Below are positions 8,953 to 18,516 of a stretch of DNA of 64,000 nucleotides, piece by piece. Under the pieces are notes generated by a model, which worked only from the letters and a program-made list of their open reading frames with translations, had not been told where the DNA came from and did not search any database. Every line of letters starts with the position of its first letter. Position 1 is the first letter of the stretch. The DNA is from an uncultured Chryseobacterium sp. GTDB lineage: Bacteria; Bacteroidota; Bacteroidia; Flavobacteriales; Weeksellaceae. The translations under genes were made by a program, and so were the position numbers. The stretch lies in the NCBI GenBank assembly GCA_913774355.1, contig CAJYGB010000022.1, positions 62,001-126,000 on the forward strand, in the 5' to 3' direction.

Positions 8953-10056
8953 TTATTTTAAAGAAACTTCAGCTTTTACGTTCATTCCTGTCCTCAACCT
9001 TTTGGCAATGTTTTTATCAAGGTTTACAAAATCGATTTTTACCGGAAGCCGCTGAACCACCTTTACGAAATTACCACTCGCATTGTCAGGAGGAAGAATA
9101 GAAAAAGTAGCTCCGGTTGCCGGAGAGAAAGAGCTTACCACCCCGTCAAATTCCTGGTCAGGGAAAGCATCAATTTCAATTTTCACCTTCTGCCCTTCTA
9201 CCATTTTATCCACCTGCGTTTCCTTAAAGTTGGCTACAACCCACTTCTGGTCATTTTTTATCAAAGCAAACAATTGGGAACCGGCCTGTAAATATTGTCC
9301 GGCCTGGATCGGCACTTTTCCTACGTAGCCGTCTTCCGGTGCTAAAATTACTGTGTAGGATAAATTCAATTTGGCATTTTCCACATCCACTTCTCTCTGC
9401 TTGGCTACGGAGCTTGCCACGCTGATCTGCTGGGAGCTTGCCGCTGTCTGCGAAGAAGCGATATTGGTCTGCTGGGCAATCTGGTTTCTCTGGTCGATAA
9501 GAACCTGCAGCTGCTTATCGGCTGTTTGTTTGGCAGCCAGCGCCTGCTCATACTGCTGCTCCGTAATGGAATGGTCTTTTACAAGATTCGCATATCTTTT
9601 AAGATCCTGTGAAGTTTTCCAGACATTTACCTTTGCCGCTTCAATCTGTGCATTGGCTGTGGTTACCGCTGCTTCGGAAGATCCGATATTTTTGGAAGTA
9701 GCAGTAGTACTGGCCTGTGCGTTGGAAATATTGCTTTTAGCTGTTGCAAGAGCTGCTTCTGCCTGTTCAAGAGCCAGCTTCTGGTCTCTACTGTCCAGCA
9801 CGATCAGGGTATCCCCTTTTTTTACGAACTGGTTATCTTTTACTTTTACTTCCGTTACATATCCTGAGATCTTGGAAATCACCGGGGAAAGATTGGATGC
9901 GATCTGTGCATCATCGGTCTCTTCATGAGACTGTCCGTAGGTGTAGGCATTAAATCCGTAGATTCCTCCGCCAATTAAAACAACCGCTAAAATAATAGGA
10001 AAGACTAAACTTTTTTTCTTCTTAGGTTCAGTGGCTGGTGTAGTATTATTTTCCAT
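8953..10056 (-). CDS. emrA: HlyD-family efflux adaptor (EmrA type)
   Basis: A 367-residue periplasmic adaptor. One N-terminal membrane anchor (about 18-37) is followed by a barrel/lipoyl segment (YVTEVKVKDNQFVKKGD), a long Ala/Gln-rich coiled-coil hairpin (about 85-215), the second lipoyl half (GYVGKVPIQAGQYL) and a beta-barrel domain. It bridges the inner-membrane pump and the outer-membrane channel. It starts 19 bases after the tolC-like stop and is clearly in that operon. Confidence 0.93.
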   Translation of the reverse strand: MENNTTPATEPKKKKSLVFPIILAVVLIGGGIYGFNAYTYGQSHEETDDAQIASNLSPVISKISGYVTEVKVKDNQFVKKGDTLIVLDSRDQKLALEQAEAALATAKSNISNAQASTTATSKNIGSSEAAVTTANAQIEAAKVNVWKTSQDLKRYANLVKDHSITEQQYEQALAAKQTADKQLQVLIDQRNQIAQQTNIASSQTAASSQQISVASSVAKQREVDVENAKLNLSYTVILAPEDGYVGKVPIQAGQYLQAGSQLFALIKNDQKWVVANFKETQVDKMVEGQKVKIEIDAFPDQEFDGVVSSFSPATGATFSILPPDNASGNFVKVVQRLPVKIDFVNLDKNIAKRLRTGMNVKAEVSLK

Positions 10057-10075
10057 GTTGGGTATCGTTCTTTAT

Positions 10076-11386
10076 TTATTTAATTGTTAAAGTTCCTGTA
10101 GTCTGTAATAGTTTGCGGTAGGCCAGAGCTGCATCTGCTTTGGCATTGATAACGCCTACATTGGCCGAAATCTGTGCGGCATCTGCATCCAAAAGCTCAG
10201 TCATGGTAGCCAGTCCGTTATCATATTTATTTTTTGTGATCCTGTAGTTTTCATTGGCCTGTTCGGCAGATTTTTCAAAAACGGCGATTCTCTTTTTAGA
10301 ATAATCCGTATTTTGGTATTCCCTGTTAACATCAAGCTTGATATTGTCGTTCAGAAGCTCGTTGGTGGCAGCCAGCTGCATTTCCCGTGCCTTTGACTGC
10401 TTAAGGGACGAATTTTCTTTCCAGAGGTTGGAAAGGTTATAGGAAATCCCGACCCCGAAGTTTACCGCATTATAAATCGTTAAAAACTTAGGAATATCCG
10501 CAGCCACATATCCTCCGGTAAAGGCGATTGAAGGAAGATTTTCTGCCTTGGCAGATTTTGTTCCCAACGCGGCAGCCTGCCTTTGCTTATCCAGTGCCTG
10601 AAGATCCTTGCGGTTCTCCCTTGCTTCACTGATGTAAAAATCAACCGGCTCTACTTCATTTCCTTCCTCGATATAATTCTGATCCACTTCAATTTCCGTA
10701 TTTTCAGGAAGTCCAAGTAATAAATCCATATTGATGTTGGCAATATTGTAATTATTTCTGGCTTCCAGCAGCTGAAGTTCTACATTGGCAGTCTGCAGAC
10801 TTGCTTTTAAACGGTCATTCCTGGCAATAACTCCGTTATTTTCCAGTTTCAGGAACGTTTCATCCCTTTTCTGGGAGGCTGTAAGGTTTTCTTCCAATAC
10901 CTTGATCGACTGGTTAGCCTTAAATAAATTATTGTAAGCCTGGGCCACATTGTAAGCAATTGCCACTTTATCGCTTTCAGTACTTAATTTCGAGGCTTCC
11001 ACAAGATACTTTGCGGACTCAATCCCATATTTTATCCTTCCGCCGCTGTAGATCGGAACACTGAGGTTCGCAGATCCGTAAGCGACCTGGTGAATTTCCG
11101 GTCCGCCACCCGAAACTCCGGGAAGCTTAATGTTTACATTAGGTTTGAGGGGAAGATACAGGTAACTTCCCGATACGGAAAGCTCCGGCAGCTGCCTGTT
11201 TTTAGCCGCCAGAAGATCTGCGGTGGCTTCTTCGATTTTCGCAGCATCAATTTTCAGGTTTTTGCTGTTCTGTATACCCAGCTGCACGGCTTCATCCAGC
11301 GTGAGTGTTTTTTTCTCCTGGGCATTTGCGTATGCAACCCCTACGAATAAGGCCAGCGCAAGGACTGAGTTATTTATTTTCTTCAT
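10076..11386 (-). CDS. tolC: TolC-family outer membrane efflux protein
   Basis: A 436-residue protein with an N-terminal signal peptide ending ANAQ and the duplicated helical-barrel repeat of the TolC/OEP family (LDEAVQLGIQNSKNL near 25 and the second Ala/Asn-rich half after 230). It forms the outer-membrane exit duct for the EmrA/EmrB-like pump. Its start overlaps the end of the TetR gene by 17 bases, which ties regulator and pump into one transcript. Confidence 0.93.
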   Translation of the reverse strand: MKKINNSVLALALFVGVAYANAQEKKTLTLDEAVQLGIQNSKNLKIDAAKIEEATADLLAAKNRQLPELSVSGSYLYLPLKPNVNIKLPGVSGGGPEIHQVAYGSANLSVPIYSGGRIKYGIESAKYLVEASKLSTESDKVAIAYNVAQAYNNLFKANQSIKVLEENLTASQKRDETFLKLENNGVIARNDRLKASLQTANVELQLLEARNNYNIANINMDLLLGLPENTEIEVDQNYIEEGNEVEPVDFYISEARENRKDLQALDKQRQAAALGTKSAKAENLPSIAFTGGYVAADIPKFLTIYNAVNFGVGISYNLSNLWKENSSLKQSKAREMQLAATNELLNDNIKLDVNREYQNTDYSKKRIAVFEKSAEQANENYRITKNKYDNGLATMTELLDADAAQISANVGVINAKADAALAYRKLLQTTGTLTIK

Positions 11387-11996
11387 AACCTAAAAGGTCT
11401 TTTAATATGTATTTAATATGTGTGTTAAGCTCTGTGTAATATTTTTCTTCGAAAACATCTTCGGCATTGGTATCGTTCAGAAATTCCTTGTACATCTCCT
11501 TGGCATTGGAAGCATAAAATAAAGTTCCGCTTACTGTGGAATGAAGAAGATAGATCGGAGGATTTTTGGTAAATATTCCTTTTTCCAGCCCAATTTCCAG
11601 GATCTTCGAGTAGACGGCAATAAATCCGATTTTGGTCTGCTTCAGAAATTCCACAATATGAGGATTCTGGGTATGAAGCTGCTCGCGTTGCATAATCCTG
11701 TAAAAACATTTGTGATGTCTTACCCTATCCGTAAACTGGTCTACGATTCTGGCTATCTTTTCCCATTCGTTCATATCCGTTCTTTCCAGAATATCTTTTG
11801 AAAAAAACTGTCCTTCATTCATCCTGTATTCTACCAATTTTTCGTAGAGCTTTTCTTTTGAGCCGAAATAGTAAGAGATCATGGAAATATTTACATTTGC
11901 TGCCTTCGCAATCTCCCGGGTGGAAGTTCCTTCAAAACCTTTTTCCGCAAAAAGCTTTTCGGCAGCAAACAATATATTTTCTTCTTTTGAAATCAT
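11370..11996 (-). CDS. TetR/AcrR-family repressor of the efflux operon
   Basis: A 208-residue regulator. The N-terminal helix-turn-helix (about 9-55) shows the TetR pattern AEKGFEGTSTREIAKAANVN followed by SYYFGSKEKLY. The C-terminal domain is a helical ligand pocket. It is the first gene of the efflux operon and probably represses it until a substrate binds. A 22-base palindrome overlaps its promoter (separate entry). The ligand is unknown. Confidence 0.92.
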   Translation of the reverse strand: MISKEENILFAAEKLFAEKGFEGTSTREIAKAANVNISMISYYFGSKEKLYEKLVEYRMNEGQFFSKDILERTDMNEWEKIARIVDQFTDRVRHHKCFYRIMQREQLHTQNPHIVEFLKQTKIGFIAVYSKILEIGLEKGIFTKNPPIYLLHSTVSGTLFYASNAKEMYKEFLNDTNAEDVFEEKYYTELNTHIKYILKDLLGYEENK

Positions 11997-12024
11997 CTTG
12001 GGTGTATCTCACTTTTTGAGGTTG

Positions 12025-12055
12025 CAAATTTACGACCAATTCTGAATAAATCAAA
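12025..12055 (-). promoter_or_regulatory. Promoter of the tetR-tolC-emrA operon
   Basis: On the minus strand a TTTG -33 element (complement of 12052-12055) is followed after 19 bases by TAAATTTG (complement of 12025-12032). This is a good Bacteroidetes promoter, about 29 bases before the TetR start. Confidence 0.65.
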
Positions 12056-12069
12056 CGATTGATTGATTT
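12048..12069. promoter_or_regulatory. Candidate TetR operator palindrome
   Basis: AAATCAA (12048-12054) and TTGATTT (12063-12069) form perfect 7-base arms around 8 bases, giving a 22-base site that covers the -33 element of the operon promoter. Size and place fit autoregulation by the adjacent TetR protein. The link is inferred. Confidence 0.5.
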
Positions 12070-12357
12070 TTTAATATAATTTTAAAGTTAAATTATTTAA
12101 ACATATGTCTATCAGCTATTTAATATTAATTCAAAATATTAATAATAATTATAGAGGGGTAATATTTTAGAATTTTACCTGTAATTGTTTTACTATTTTA
12201 AGGAGGCAGCTGATCATTTTTCAGAAATATCTCTATTTGAATTTATATTCGTATTCATGGAAAAAAACGACCTTTTCCTAGATTATGCCCACTTTCATTT
12301 GAACATTGAATCCAATTAAAATGAATTAATAATTATATTTACCGGAAAAAACTAATT
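12070..12357. other. AT-rich intergenic region
   Basis: About 290 bases of AT-rich sequence between divergent genes. A TATATTTAC box about 25 bases before the next start could be its -7 element. No ORF or stable structure was noticed. Confidence 0.4.
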
Positions 12358-13350
12358 ATGGGTCTATTCAGTTCCCTTTTCGGGAATAAAAAAAACAAGT
12401 CGGAACAAACTGCAGAAACGAAATTACAACAGGAAGAACAAGTAAAAGCCCTGACAGAAGCCGGAAAAAAATTTGATCTTGAAATTACCGAAGCATTTCA
12501 GAGATACTATTCCGACCCTACCCTTACTGTAGAGATTGAAATAAAAGACGACAAAGGAAACATTTATCCTCCTCATATGGTTTACGAAGAACTTTTTGCC
12601 GAGTGGGCCGGAATCCGGTCAAAATGGGACAGAATGTCGCTGCTGTACAAATTCTGGGATCAGTCTCAACCGCAAAGGCCCGAACACTGGCAGGTACTGG
12701 AACGGTATACGAAAGACCGCTATCCCAAGATCGCCCTGCGGTATCTGGAAGAATTTTTAAAGGATAAGGTAGAATTTGAAGCCAGAGAGCTGGTGGCCAT
12801 TTCAAAAATGTATCGTTCTCTGATCCAGAATGATACCGCCCAAAGGTATATTAAAGAAGCTTACCGCAGATTTCCGGACCAGGATCCGGTAAAAGTGGAA
12901 TATGCCACCGTCTTACACCTGTCAGAAAATCATGATGAACGGGAAAATTCGCATAAGATTTTCAGGGAAGTTTTAGAAAAAAAATTAAAGAGAGAAGATA
13001 CGGACAGCCTTTTCGGATGCTTCCTGTTTTCCGAGGATTATGTAGACTCTTCTGTTTTTGCCCTGTCTTATCTTATAGCTGCCGAAGCAGAAAATGATCA
13101 GTGGGATATCCTGGCAGAAGAATATTATTACTGTCCGCTTTTCAGATACGAACACGCTGTAAAGCTTTCCAAATCAGACGAGCCTTTGCGGGCTTTGGCA
13201 AAGCTTACTTCATTGAGCCAGGAATTTCCGTGGTTCAATAAAGCTGTCGAAACCACGATAAGCAATATCCATTCGATGAGAAAACAGATGAATTCGCCGG
13301 AATTCATGGAAAAGGAACTTCAGGAATTCCAAAGCCTGAAGAATCATTAA
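12358..13350 (+). CDS. Hypothetical helical-repeat (TPR-like) protein
   Basis: A 330-residue soluble protein that I do not recognise. It begins MGLFSSLFGNKK, then a Gln/Glu-rich stretch. From about residue 110 onward the pattern of paired helices (KIALRYLEEFL, AQRYIKEAYRRFPD, KVEYATVLHLSENHDE) resembles TPR or HAT repeats, which suggests protein binding. No signal peptide is present. It is convergent with holB, with 25 bases between stops. Confidence 0.6.
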   Translation: MGLFSSLFGNKKNKSEQTAETKLQQEEQVKALTEAGKKFDLEITEAFQRYYSDPTLTVEIEIKDDKGNIYPPHMVYEELFAEWAGIRSKWDRMSLLYKFWDQSQPQRPEHWQVLERYTKDRYPKIALRYLEEFLKDKVEFEARELVAISKMYRSLIQNDTAQRYIKEAYRRFPDQDPVKVEYATVLHLSENHDERENSHKIFREVLEKKLKREDTDSLFGCFLFSEDYVDSSVFALSYLIAAEAENDQWDILAEEYYYCPLFRYEHAVKLSKSDEPLRALAKLTSLSQEFPWFNKAVETTISNIHSMRKQMNSPEFMEKELQEFQSLKNH

Positions 13351-13375
13351 AAAAGGGTTTATAACTGAAGGTTCG

Positions 13376-14491
13376 TTAATTTTTATGAATATATCTTGAA
13401 AGTTTAATCCCGAGGTCGGTCCATACGATCTTGGGATTTCCGTTTCGGGTAAGGTGCAGATCGGCAGTGCTGATTTCTTCCAGGATGCTTTCTATATTAG
13501 CTCCGGAAATGAATTTTGAGAAACCGGTCCAGTTGAAACCGTTGGCATCGATTTTTTTGTATACCAGCACCTCCGACTGATAATTCTGAAGCAGTGCCAG
13601 CCTGAAAATCTCCGAACAGTAATTCAAAAAATTCTTCTGTTTTTCGCGGTTCCAGCCTGCAATTTCCCTCGCCCATAAAATGATGCTTTTTAAAAATTCC
13701 GGTTTCTTTTTTACCATGAAAGCATCGCGTACCCACTGTACAAACAGTTTCTCAAACTCTTCATTTTTACTTCCCGACTGTAACAGTTTAAGGGCATCAT
13801 TCAGATCGCCCTGGGCTTCATGGACGATTTCTCTGATCTTTTCTTCCGGAATGCTGAATTTTTTTTTCAAATAGGCTTCCAAATCTCCATCGGTAATCCT
13901 TGGGACTTCTACGATCTGTGTCCTGGAAAGAATGGTCGGCAAAATGTCGTTAACCGATTCTGCGGTAAGCAAAATGATGGTTTTAGCCGGCGGCTCTTCC
14001 AGGAATTTCAGGAATTTATTGGCCGCAGCAATATTCATTTTATCAGCTCTCCAGACAATCAGGATCTTGGTCCCGCCTTCATAGCTTTTTAATGAAAACT
14101 TCTGGTTCTGGTCATCGATTTCATCGGCCGAAATAAACAGCTGTTTGTTCTCCGACTGTAAAAAAGCAGTCCAGTCGTCATAACTTGCATACGGAGATTT
14201 CATTACCATTTCCCGGAATTCTTCAAATTTATTTTTACTCAAAGAATTTTTATTGTCTGTAAAAACGGGAAAGCTGAAATGCAGATCGAGATGGTTAAGA
14301 TGTTCTACTTTTGAAGCGGCGTGCTCATTCTCACGGCTCAGAACCTCCCGGGCATACGCCAGAACGACAGGCAGCGTCCCGTATCCTTCTTTTCCTGTGA
14401 AAAGCTGGGCATGGCTTACTCTGTTTTCGGCGATGCTGTCTCTGAGAAGTTTTTTCAGGTTTTCCTGGCCGGCGATATTTTCCCAATTCAT
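13376..14491 (-). CDS. holB: DNA polymerase III delta-prime subunit
   Basis: A 371-residue clamp-loader subunit. It opens with the family segment NWENIAGQENLKKLLRDSI, has an AAA+ fold, and shows a degenerate Walker A (GKEGYGTLP), as usual for delta-prime, which does not hydrolyse ATP. Later marks are NKFLKFLEEPP and the SRx-type ILSRTQIVEVP. It helps place the sliding clamp on primed DNA. A TATCTTTG box lies only 4 bases before the ATG, which suggests a leaderless or nearly leaderless message. Confidence 0.88.
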   Translation of the reverse strand: MNWENIAGQENLKKLLRDSIAENRVSHAQLFTGKEGYGTLPVVLAYAREVLSRENEHAASKVEHLNHLDLHFSFPVFTDNKNSLSKNKFEEFREMVMKSPYASYDDWTAFLQSENKQLFISADEIDDQNQKFSLKSYEGGTKILIVWRADKMNIAAANKFLKFLEEPPAKTIILLTAESVNDILPTILSRTQIVEVPRITDGDLEAYLKKKFSIPEEKIREIVHEAQGDLNDALKLLQSGSKNEEFEKLFVQWVRDAFMVKKKPEFLKSIILWAREIAGWNREKQKNFLNYCSEIFRLALLQNYQSEVLVYKKIDANGFNWTGFSKFISGANIESILEEISTADLHLTRNGNPKIVWTDLGIKLSRYIHKN

Positions 14492-14514
14492 GGGTCAAAG
14501 ATAAAAAAATTGTA

Positions 14515-14940
14515 GGTTATTGTGATGTCAATTTTATTTCATAAGTGAATTTTGCACTGCAAACCAATGGTGAATTGTGAAGTACCTGTAGCGGATTTTT
14601 TTAACGCAGGGATCGCTAGGTTTTGTTTAATAGCATAACGCGGATTTTTCGGGCGCGAAGGTACTTCGACAAGCTCAGCATAAACTATTCACTCAGCAAA
14701 TGATAGCAATGGATAATTGACATGCGAAGCATTTTACAATAAAACTTTGCGGGTCTTAGCGTTAGAAATTCCAGAATACAGCAAACTAAAAATTGATAAG
14801 CGAAGTGAATTGACGATTCACCGTTCACCATAATAAGCCTGCGGTTTCCCTCTGCATCTGCCTTAACAAACTTTAACCTCATATAATTTTTACAATTCAT
14901 TAATATTTAAGATATTTGCGCATTGTTTTAAAAATAAAGA
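14515..14940. other. Repeat-rich intergenic region
   Basis: About 425 bases without a credible gene. It holds GTGAATT/AATTCAC words, a copy of the 50-base interspersed repeat at 14658-14707, and then AT-rich leader DNA before the outer-membrane gene. Confidence 0.6.
14658..14707 (+). repeat. 50-base interspersed repeat, copy 1
   Basis: The element from AAGGTACTTCGACAAG to CAAATGATAGC is repeated without a mismatch, in inverted orientation, at 33151-33200, and with about 8 mismatches at 43096-43144. All three copies are intergenic. Confidence 0.85.
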
Positions 14941-16227
14941 ATGAAAAAAATCTTTGTACTATCATTCATATCAGTTGGGTATTTCCTTAATGCGCAGAAT
15001 CTGAGTAATTCACCTTATGCAACTTACGGAATCGGAGATGTAAAATATGATAATACGATCGAAACGTCCTCTATGGGAGGTATATCAACCGCTTTTATAA
15101 GCGATTTTACAAGTAATTTCAATTTTGCAAACCCTGCAAACAACGCCAACTTCGAGCTTACCAGCATCAAACTGGAGGCTACCAACGAAAACAATTACTT
15201 TAAAACAGATTATAACAATACGAAGTCTACCAAACACTCTACGTATTTATCCAATATTTCACTGGCTTTCCCTTTGTCTCCAAAGCTGAAAATGGGTCTT
15301 TCCTATCAGCCGTACAGCTCAAAAAGCTATAACATCCTTCATGAAGATAAAAATGAAAATGGTGAAATCATAAGATTCAACAGGTTCAAAGGAAGCGGAA
15401 CATTAAATACCGCCCAGATCGCTTTGGGATATAAGGTAACGGATAAACTCGCCCTGGGAGCAAGAGCCAATTATTATTTCGGAAATCTTTATGACCTGAA
15501 TGAGCTGGCACAACCTAATGCGGAACTGATCAACGGTTATGAGACCAGAAACAGCATCCACAATTTCAACTTTACCTTAGGGGCTAGTTACCAGAACCTG
15601 AATACCAGTACAGACCGTAAGTTTACCATCGGTGCCACGACAACTTTCGGAAACACCAGCAACATGACGACGGATTATGTAAACAGCACTTATTTTTATG
15701 CGGATGCTGCGGGTAATACAAAGAGCAATGAAAGCATCATTGAACAGAAAAGTACCAAGTCTAAAAACCTGCTTCCACTGCAGGCTTCTGTAGGAGTCGG
15801 TTACGGTGAGGAGAACCAATGGTTCGTTTCCTTACAGGGAGATTATAAAAAAGGCGAAAGCATAACGTATTTCGGAAATACCCTGGATCTTCAGGATTCC
15901 TACAGGATTTCTGCAGGAGGATGGTATCTGCCGAACTATAACAACTTCAGGAGCTATTTTTCCAGAATCGTTTACCGTTACGGGGCCTTTTATGAAAAAG
16001 GAAATCTTCAGATCGCCGGGCAGAACATCAATAAATTCGGGATTTCCGGAGGGGTTCTTCTTCCATTCAAAAACAGCAGCATCACCAGGATGAGCGGATT
16101 GGAAATCGGTCTTGAGCTGGGAAAAAGAGGAACGCTTAAGAATAATCTGATCAACCAGAACTTCATTAACCTGAAGGTCGGCTTCAATTTTGCTGACAGG
16201 TGGTTCAGAAAAACGCTTTACAACTAA
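14941..16227 (+). CDS. Outer-membrane beta-barrel protein
   Basis: A 428-residue protein with a signal peptide (cleavage after LNAQ) and alternating beta strands rich in aromatic ends, typical of flavobacterial outer-membrane barrels (SSMGGISTAF near the N-terminus, GLELGKRG near the end). No enzymatic motif is seen. It lies 1 base before lptC on the same strand, an order often seen in flavobacteria, which may point to a role in envelope assembly. Confidence 0.75.
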   Translation: MKKIFVLSFISVGYFLNAQNLSNSPYATYGIGDVKYDNTIETSSMGGISTAFISDFTSNFNFANPANNANFELTSIKLEATNENNYFKTDYNNTKSTKHSTYLSNISLAFPLSPKLKMGLSYQPYSSKSYNILHEDKNENGEIIRFNRFKGSGTLNTAQIALGYKVTDKLALGARANYYFGNLYDLNELAQPNAELINGYETRNSIHNFNFTLGASYQNLNTSTDRKFTIGATTTFGNTSNMTTDYVNSTYFYADAAGNTKSNESIIEQKSTKSKNLLPLQASVGVGYGEENQWFVSLQGDYKKGESITYFGNTLDLQDSYRISAGGWYLPNYNNFRSYFSRIVYRYGAFYEKGNLQIAGQNINKFGISGGVLLPFKNSSITRMSGLEIGLELGKRGTLKNNLINQNFINLKVGFNFADRWFRKTLYN

Positions 16228-16228
16228 T

Positions 16229-16822
16229 ATGATGTTTTTTAGAAACATACTCCATAAAAAAAATATAGCATACCTTTTTAGTTGTGCTATATTTTTTATT
16301 ATGACTTCCTGTGAAGAAGATCTTACGAAATCCAATTCCAAGCAAAGTAAAAACTTCGCCTCACAGATTATTAACAATGCCTATATTATCCAGCGGGATT
16401 CGGGATTTGTAACCATGAGGGCAAAGGCTACCATCATTGAAAAATATGAGCTCATCGACAGTCCTTATACGGTTGCGAGAAAAGGGATTGACATTCAGTT
16501 TTTCGATAAAAAGAAGCCGAAAATCCCGGGAACCATCAAAGCAAAGTATGCCAAGTTCTACGATTATAAAAAATTCTACGAAGCCAAAGGCAATGTAAGG
16601 ATCACTACGAATGAAGGCGATAAATTTGCCATGCAGAGTGTGTACTGGGACCAGATCAAGAAAAGCATCTATACCCGCGATACGGTATATGTAACCAGAA
16701 AAGACGGCAGTACACTGATCGGCTCCCATGGTATGAGAGCTAAAGATGATTTTTCGGAATATGTATTCTTCCAGAATTCCGGTGATTTTGCCGCTCCTGA
16801 AATTTCCCAAAACAAAAAATAA
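16229..16822 (+). CDS. lptC: LPS export periplasmic protein LptC
   Basis: A 197-residue lipoprotein-like LptC. The ATG at 16229 follows the previous stop by 1 base; an ATG at 16232 is equally possible. The N-terminus is hydrophobic and ends in MTSC (Cys after about 30 residues), unlike the plain helix anchor of enterobacterial LptC but usual in Bacteroidetes. The rest is the beta-jellyroll LptC/OstA fold (GTIKAKYAKFYDYKKFYEAKGNV). It passes lipopolysaccharide from the inner-membrane ABC exporter toward LptA/LptD. Confidence 0.85.
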   Translation: MMFFRNILHKKNIAYLFSCAIFFIMTSCEEDLTKSNSKQSKNFASQIINNAYIIQRDSGFVTMRAKATIIEKYELIDSPYTVARKGIDIQFFDKKKPKIPGTIKAKYAKFYDYKKFYEAKGNVRITTNEGDKFAMQSVYWDQIKKSIYTRDTVYVTRKDGSTLIGSHGMRAKDDFSEYVFFQNSGDFAAPEISQNKK

Positions 16823-16826
16823 CATC

Positions 16827-17870
16827 ATGATTTTCCATGCCATCGGATTAATGTCCGGAACAAGCTTAGACGGGCTTGATATCTGTCTCGCAAGATTTGA
16901 AAAGCAGACGGCATGGAGCTTTGAAATCCTGGAAGCCCAAACCCTTCCCTATCCTGAAGAATGGGAAGAGAAACTCAGAAATTCCATTCATCTTTCTGCG
17001 GAGGAATTATTGGCACTGCATTCGGAATATGGCTTTTACCTTGGAAAATCGGTTAAAAGTTTTATTGAAAAATATCAGCCGGAGCATATAGGTCTGATCG
17101 CTTCCCACGGTCATACGGTTTTTCATCAACCCCATAAAAAATTTACGCTCCAGATCGGCGACGGCAGGGCCATTAAGCTGGAAACACAGTTACCTGTGAT
17201 CTATGATTTCCGGAGCCAGGATATTCTGATGGGCGGAAACGGTGCGCCACTGGTCCCGATTGGTGATGAGCTTTTATTTTCACAGTATGATGCCTGTCTT
17301 AACCTCGGCGGCTTCTCCAATATTTCCCTGAAAGTTAATCATCAGCGGATTGCCTTTGATATTGCACCCGTCAATATTATTTTAAATGCATTGGCCCAGC
17401 CATTCAATAAAAACTTCGATGAAAATGGTGATCTGGCGAGACAAGGAAAAATTAATCAACCCTTATTGGATAAATTGAACGCATTGCCATTTTATCAGCA
17501 GGCCCATCCGAAATCTCTGGGAATTGAGTGGTGCAACGATTGTATTTTTCCTTTATTTCAGGAAACGGATACGCTTGATCTGCTGGCAACCTTCACAGAA
17601 CATGCGGCCGTACAGATTTCAAAGGTTTTGAATGAAAACCGGTTAAAAAAAGTACTTTTTACGGGAGGAGGAACTTATAATGCCTATTTAATCGAAAAAA
17701 TCAAAGCCAAAACAAAAGCTGAGATCATTATTCCATATAAAGATATTATTGATTTCAAAGAAGCTCTGATCTTTGCTTTTATGGGCGTTTTAAGACTGAA
17801 TAACGAGATTAATGTATTATCTTCCGCTACGGGAAGTACTGCCGATCATTGTTCAGGAGTTATTGCATAA
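16827..17870 (+). CDS. anmK: Anhydro-N-acetylmuramic acid kinase
   Basis: A 347-residue kinase that opens and phosphorylates 1,6-anhydro-MurNAc from recycled peptidoglycan to give MurNAc-6-phosphate. The start is set at 16827, 4 bases after lptC, since the protein then opens with HAIGLMSGTSLDGLD, the family phosphate-binding motif; the longer frame from 16746 overlaps lptC. Other marks are MGGNGAPLVPIGD, NLGGFSNIS and a late FTGGGTYNAY ATP loop. It is probably co-transcribed with lptC. Confidence 0.93.
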   Translation: MIFHAIGLMSGTSLDGLDICLARFEKQTAWSFEILEAQTLPYPEEWEEKLRNSIHLSAEELLALHSEYGFYLGKSVKSFIEKYQPEHIGLIASHGHTVFHQPHKKFTLQIGDGRAIKLETQLPVIYDFRSQDILMGGNGAPLVPIGDELLFSQYDACLNLGGFSNISLKVNHQRIAFDIAPVNIILNALAQPFNKNFDENGDLARQGKINQPLLDKLNALPFYQQAHPKSLGIEWCNDCIFPLFQETDTLDLLATFTEHAAVQISKVLNENRLKKVLFTGGGTYNAYLIEKIKAKTKAEIIIPYKDIIDFKEALIFAFMGVLRLNNEINVLSSATGSTADHCSGVIA

Positions 17871-17895
17871 CAATACAGTTTCACAGCTTAATACA

Positions 17896-18492
17896 TCAAT
17901 CTTCTTTGGTTACTTTTATATCTGTAAAATGTCCCAATATTCCCGGACCTATCCACAAACCGATACTTTCCCTCATATCTTTCCCCTGCTTCAGGTGGTT
18001 GACGATCAATGTTGGCTGAGAAGCATCGTTAACGTAAAGCCTGGCCGTTTCATCCTTTACCACAATTTTTATTCCGGTCCATTCCGCTGGCACTAAATCG
18101 ACATAAGCTTCATATTCCCCCGGCGTTTCCTTCCTGAGTTTTTCCCACGGATATCCGGGAATGGAAATATACTGGCTGGAATAGTTTCTGCGCAATTGGT
18201 CATTGGCCCGCCCATTGGTAGGACGCAAGTAAAAGACCTCCATTTTAGAAGCATCCGAAGCTGCTCTGAAAGCAATCCCTACAAATCCACGGGCCGTCTC
18301 TCCGGCGTTGGCAAGCGGTTGTCCGGAAACGGTAGCTTCGATCGTCCCATTATGAAAATTAATGTTTTTAAGGATTGCGACGGTTTTGTCTCCTTCGGGT
18401 TCGCCTTTTATTTTCAAGGCCAGCGCATCTTTACCCTTATGAACAGATTTTTCGACAGTTACCTGAAACGGTACTATATCAGACGGAACCAT
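17896..18492 (-). CDS. Concanavalin-like (DUF1080-type) protein, probably 5'-truncated
   Basis: The 198-residue frame has the beta-sandwich features of the LamG/DUF1080 group (FHNGTIEATVSGQ, RGFVGIAFRAA, WTGIKIVVKDETARLYVND, IGLWIGPG), a fold that often binds or cleaves sugars. Upstream of the ATG the frame stays open for only about 20 codons to a TAG at about 18552 and contains a lipobox-like GLGCKAQ, but no signal peptide core. This suggests loss of the true 5' end. The downstream neighbour on the other strand is also a remnant. The protein may still be made from the ATG, without export. Confidence 0.6.
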   Translation of the reverse strand: MVPSDIVPFQVTVEKSVHKGKDALALKIKGEPEGDKTVAILKNINFHNGTIEATVSGQPLANAGETARGFVGIAFRAASDASKMEVFYLRPTNGRANDQLRRNYSSQYISIPGYPWEKLRKETPGEYEAYVDLVPAEWTGIKIVVKDETARLYVNDASQPTLIVNHLKQGKDMRESIGLWIGPGILGHFTDIKVTKED

Positions 18493-18516
18493 TGCTGTAT
18501 TTTGTGCTTTGCACCC

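Noticed and set aside
8589..9055. Short plus-strand frames in the efflux gap
   Set aside because: Translations are Ser/Leu/Pro-rich low complexity from a pyrimidine-rich strand, without Bacteroidetes promoter or family marks.
9371..9928. Long plus-strand open frame opposite the emrA-like gene
   Set aside because: It is the antisense of the Ala/Ser-rich coiled coil. The translation is a low-complexity Cys/Ala-rich chain, and the minus-strand protein is clearly real.
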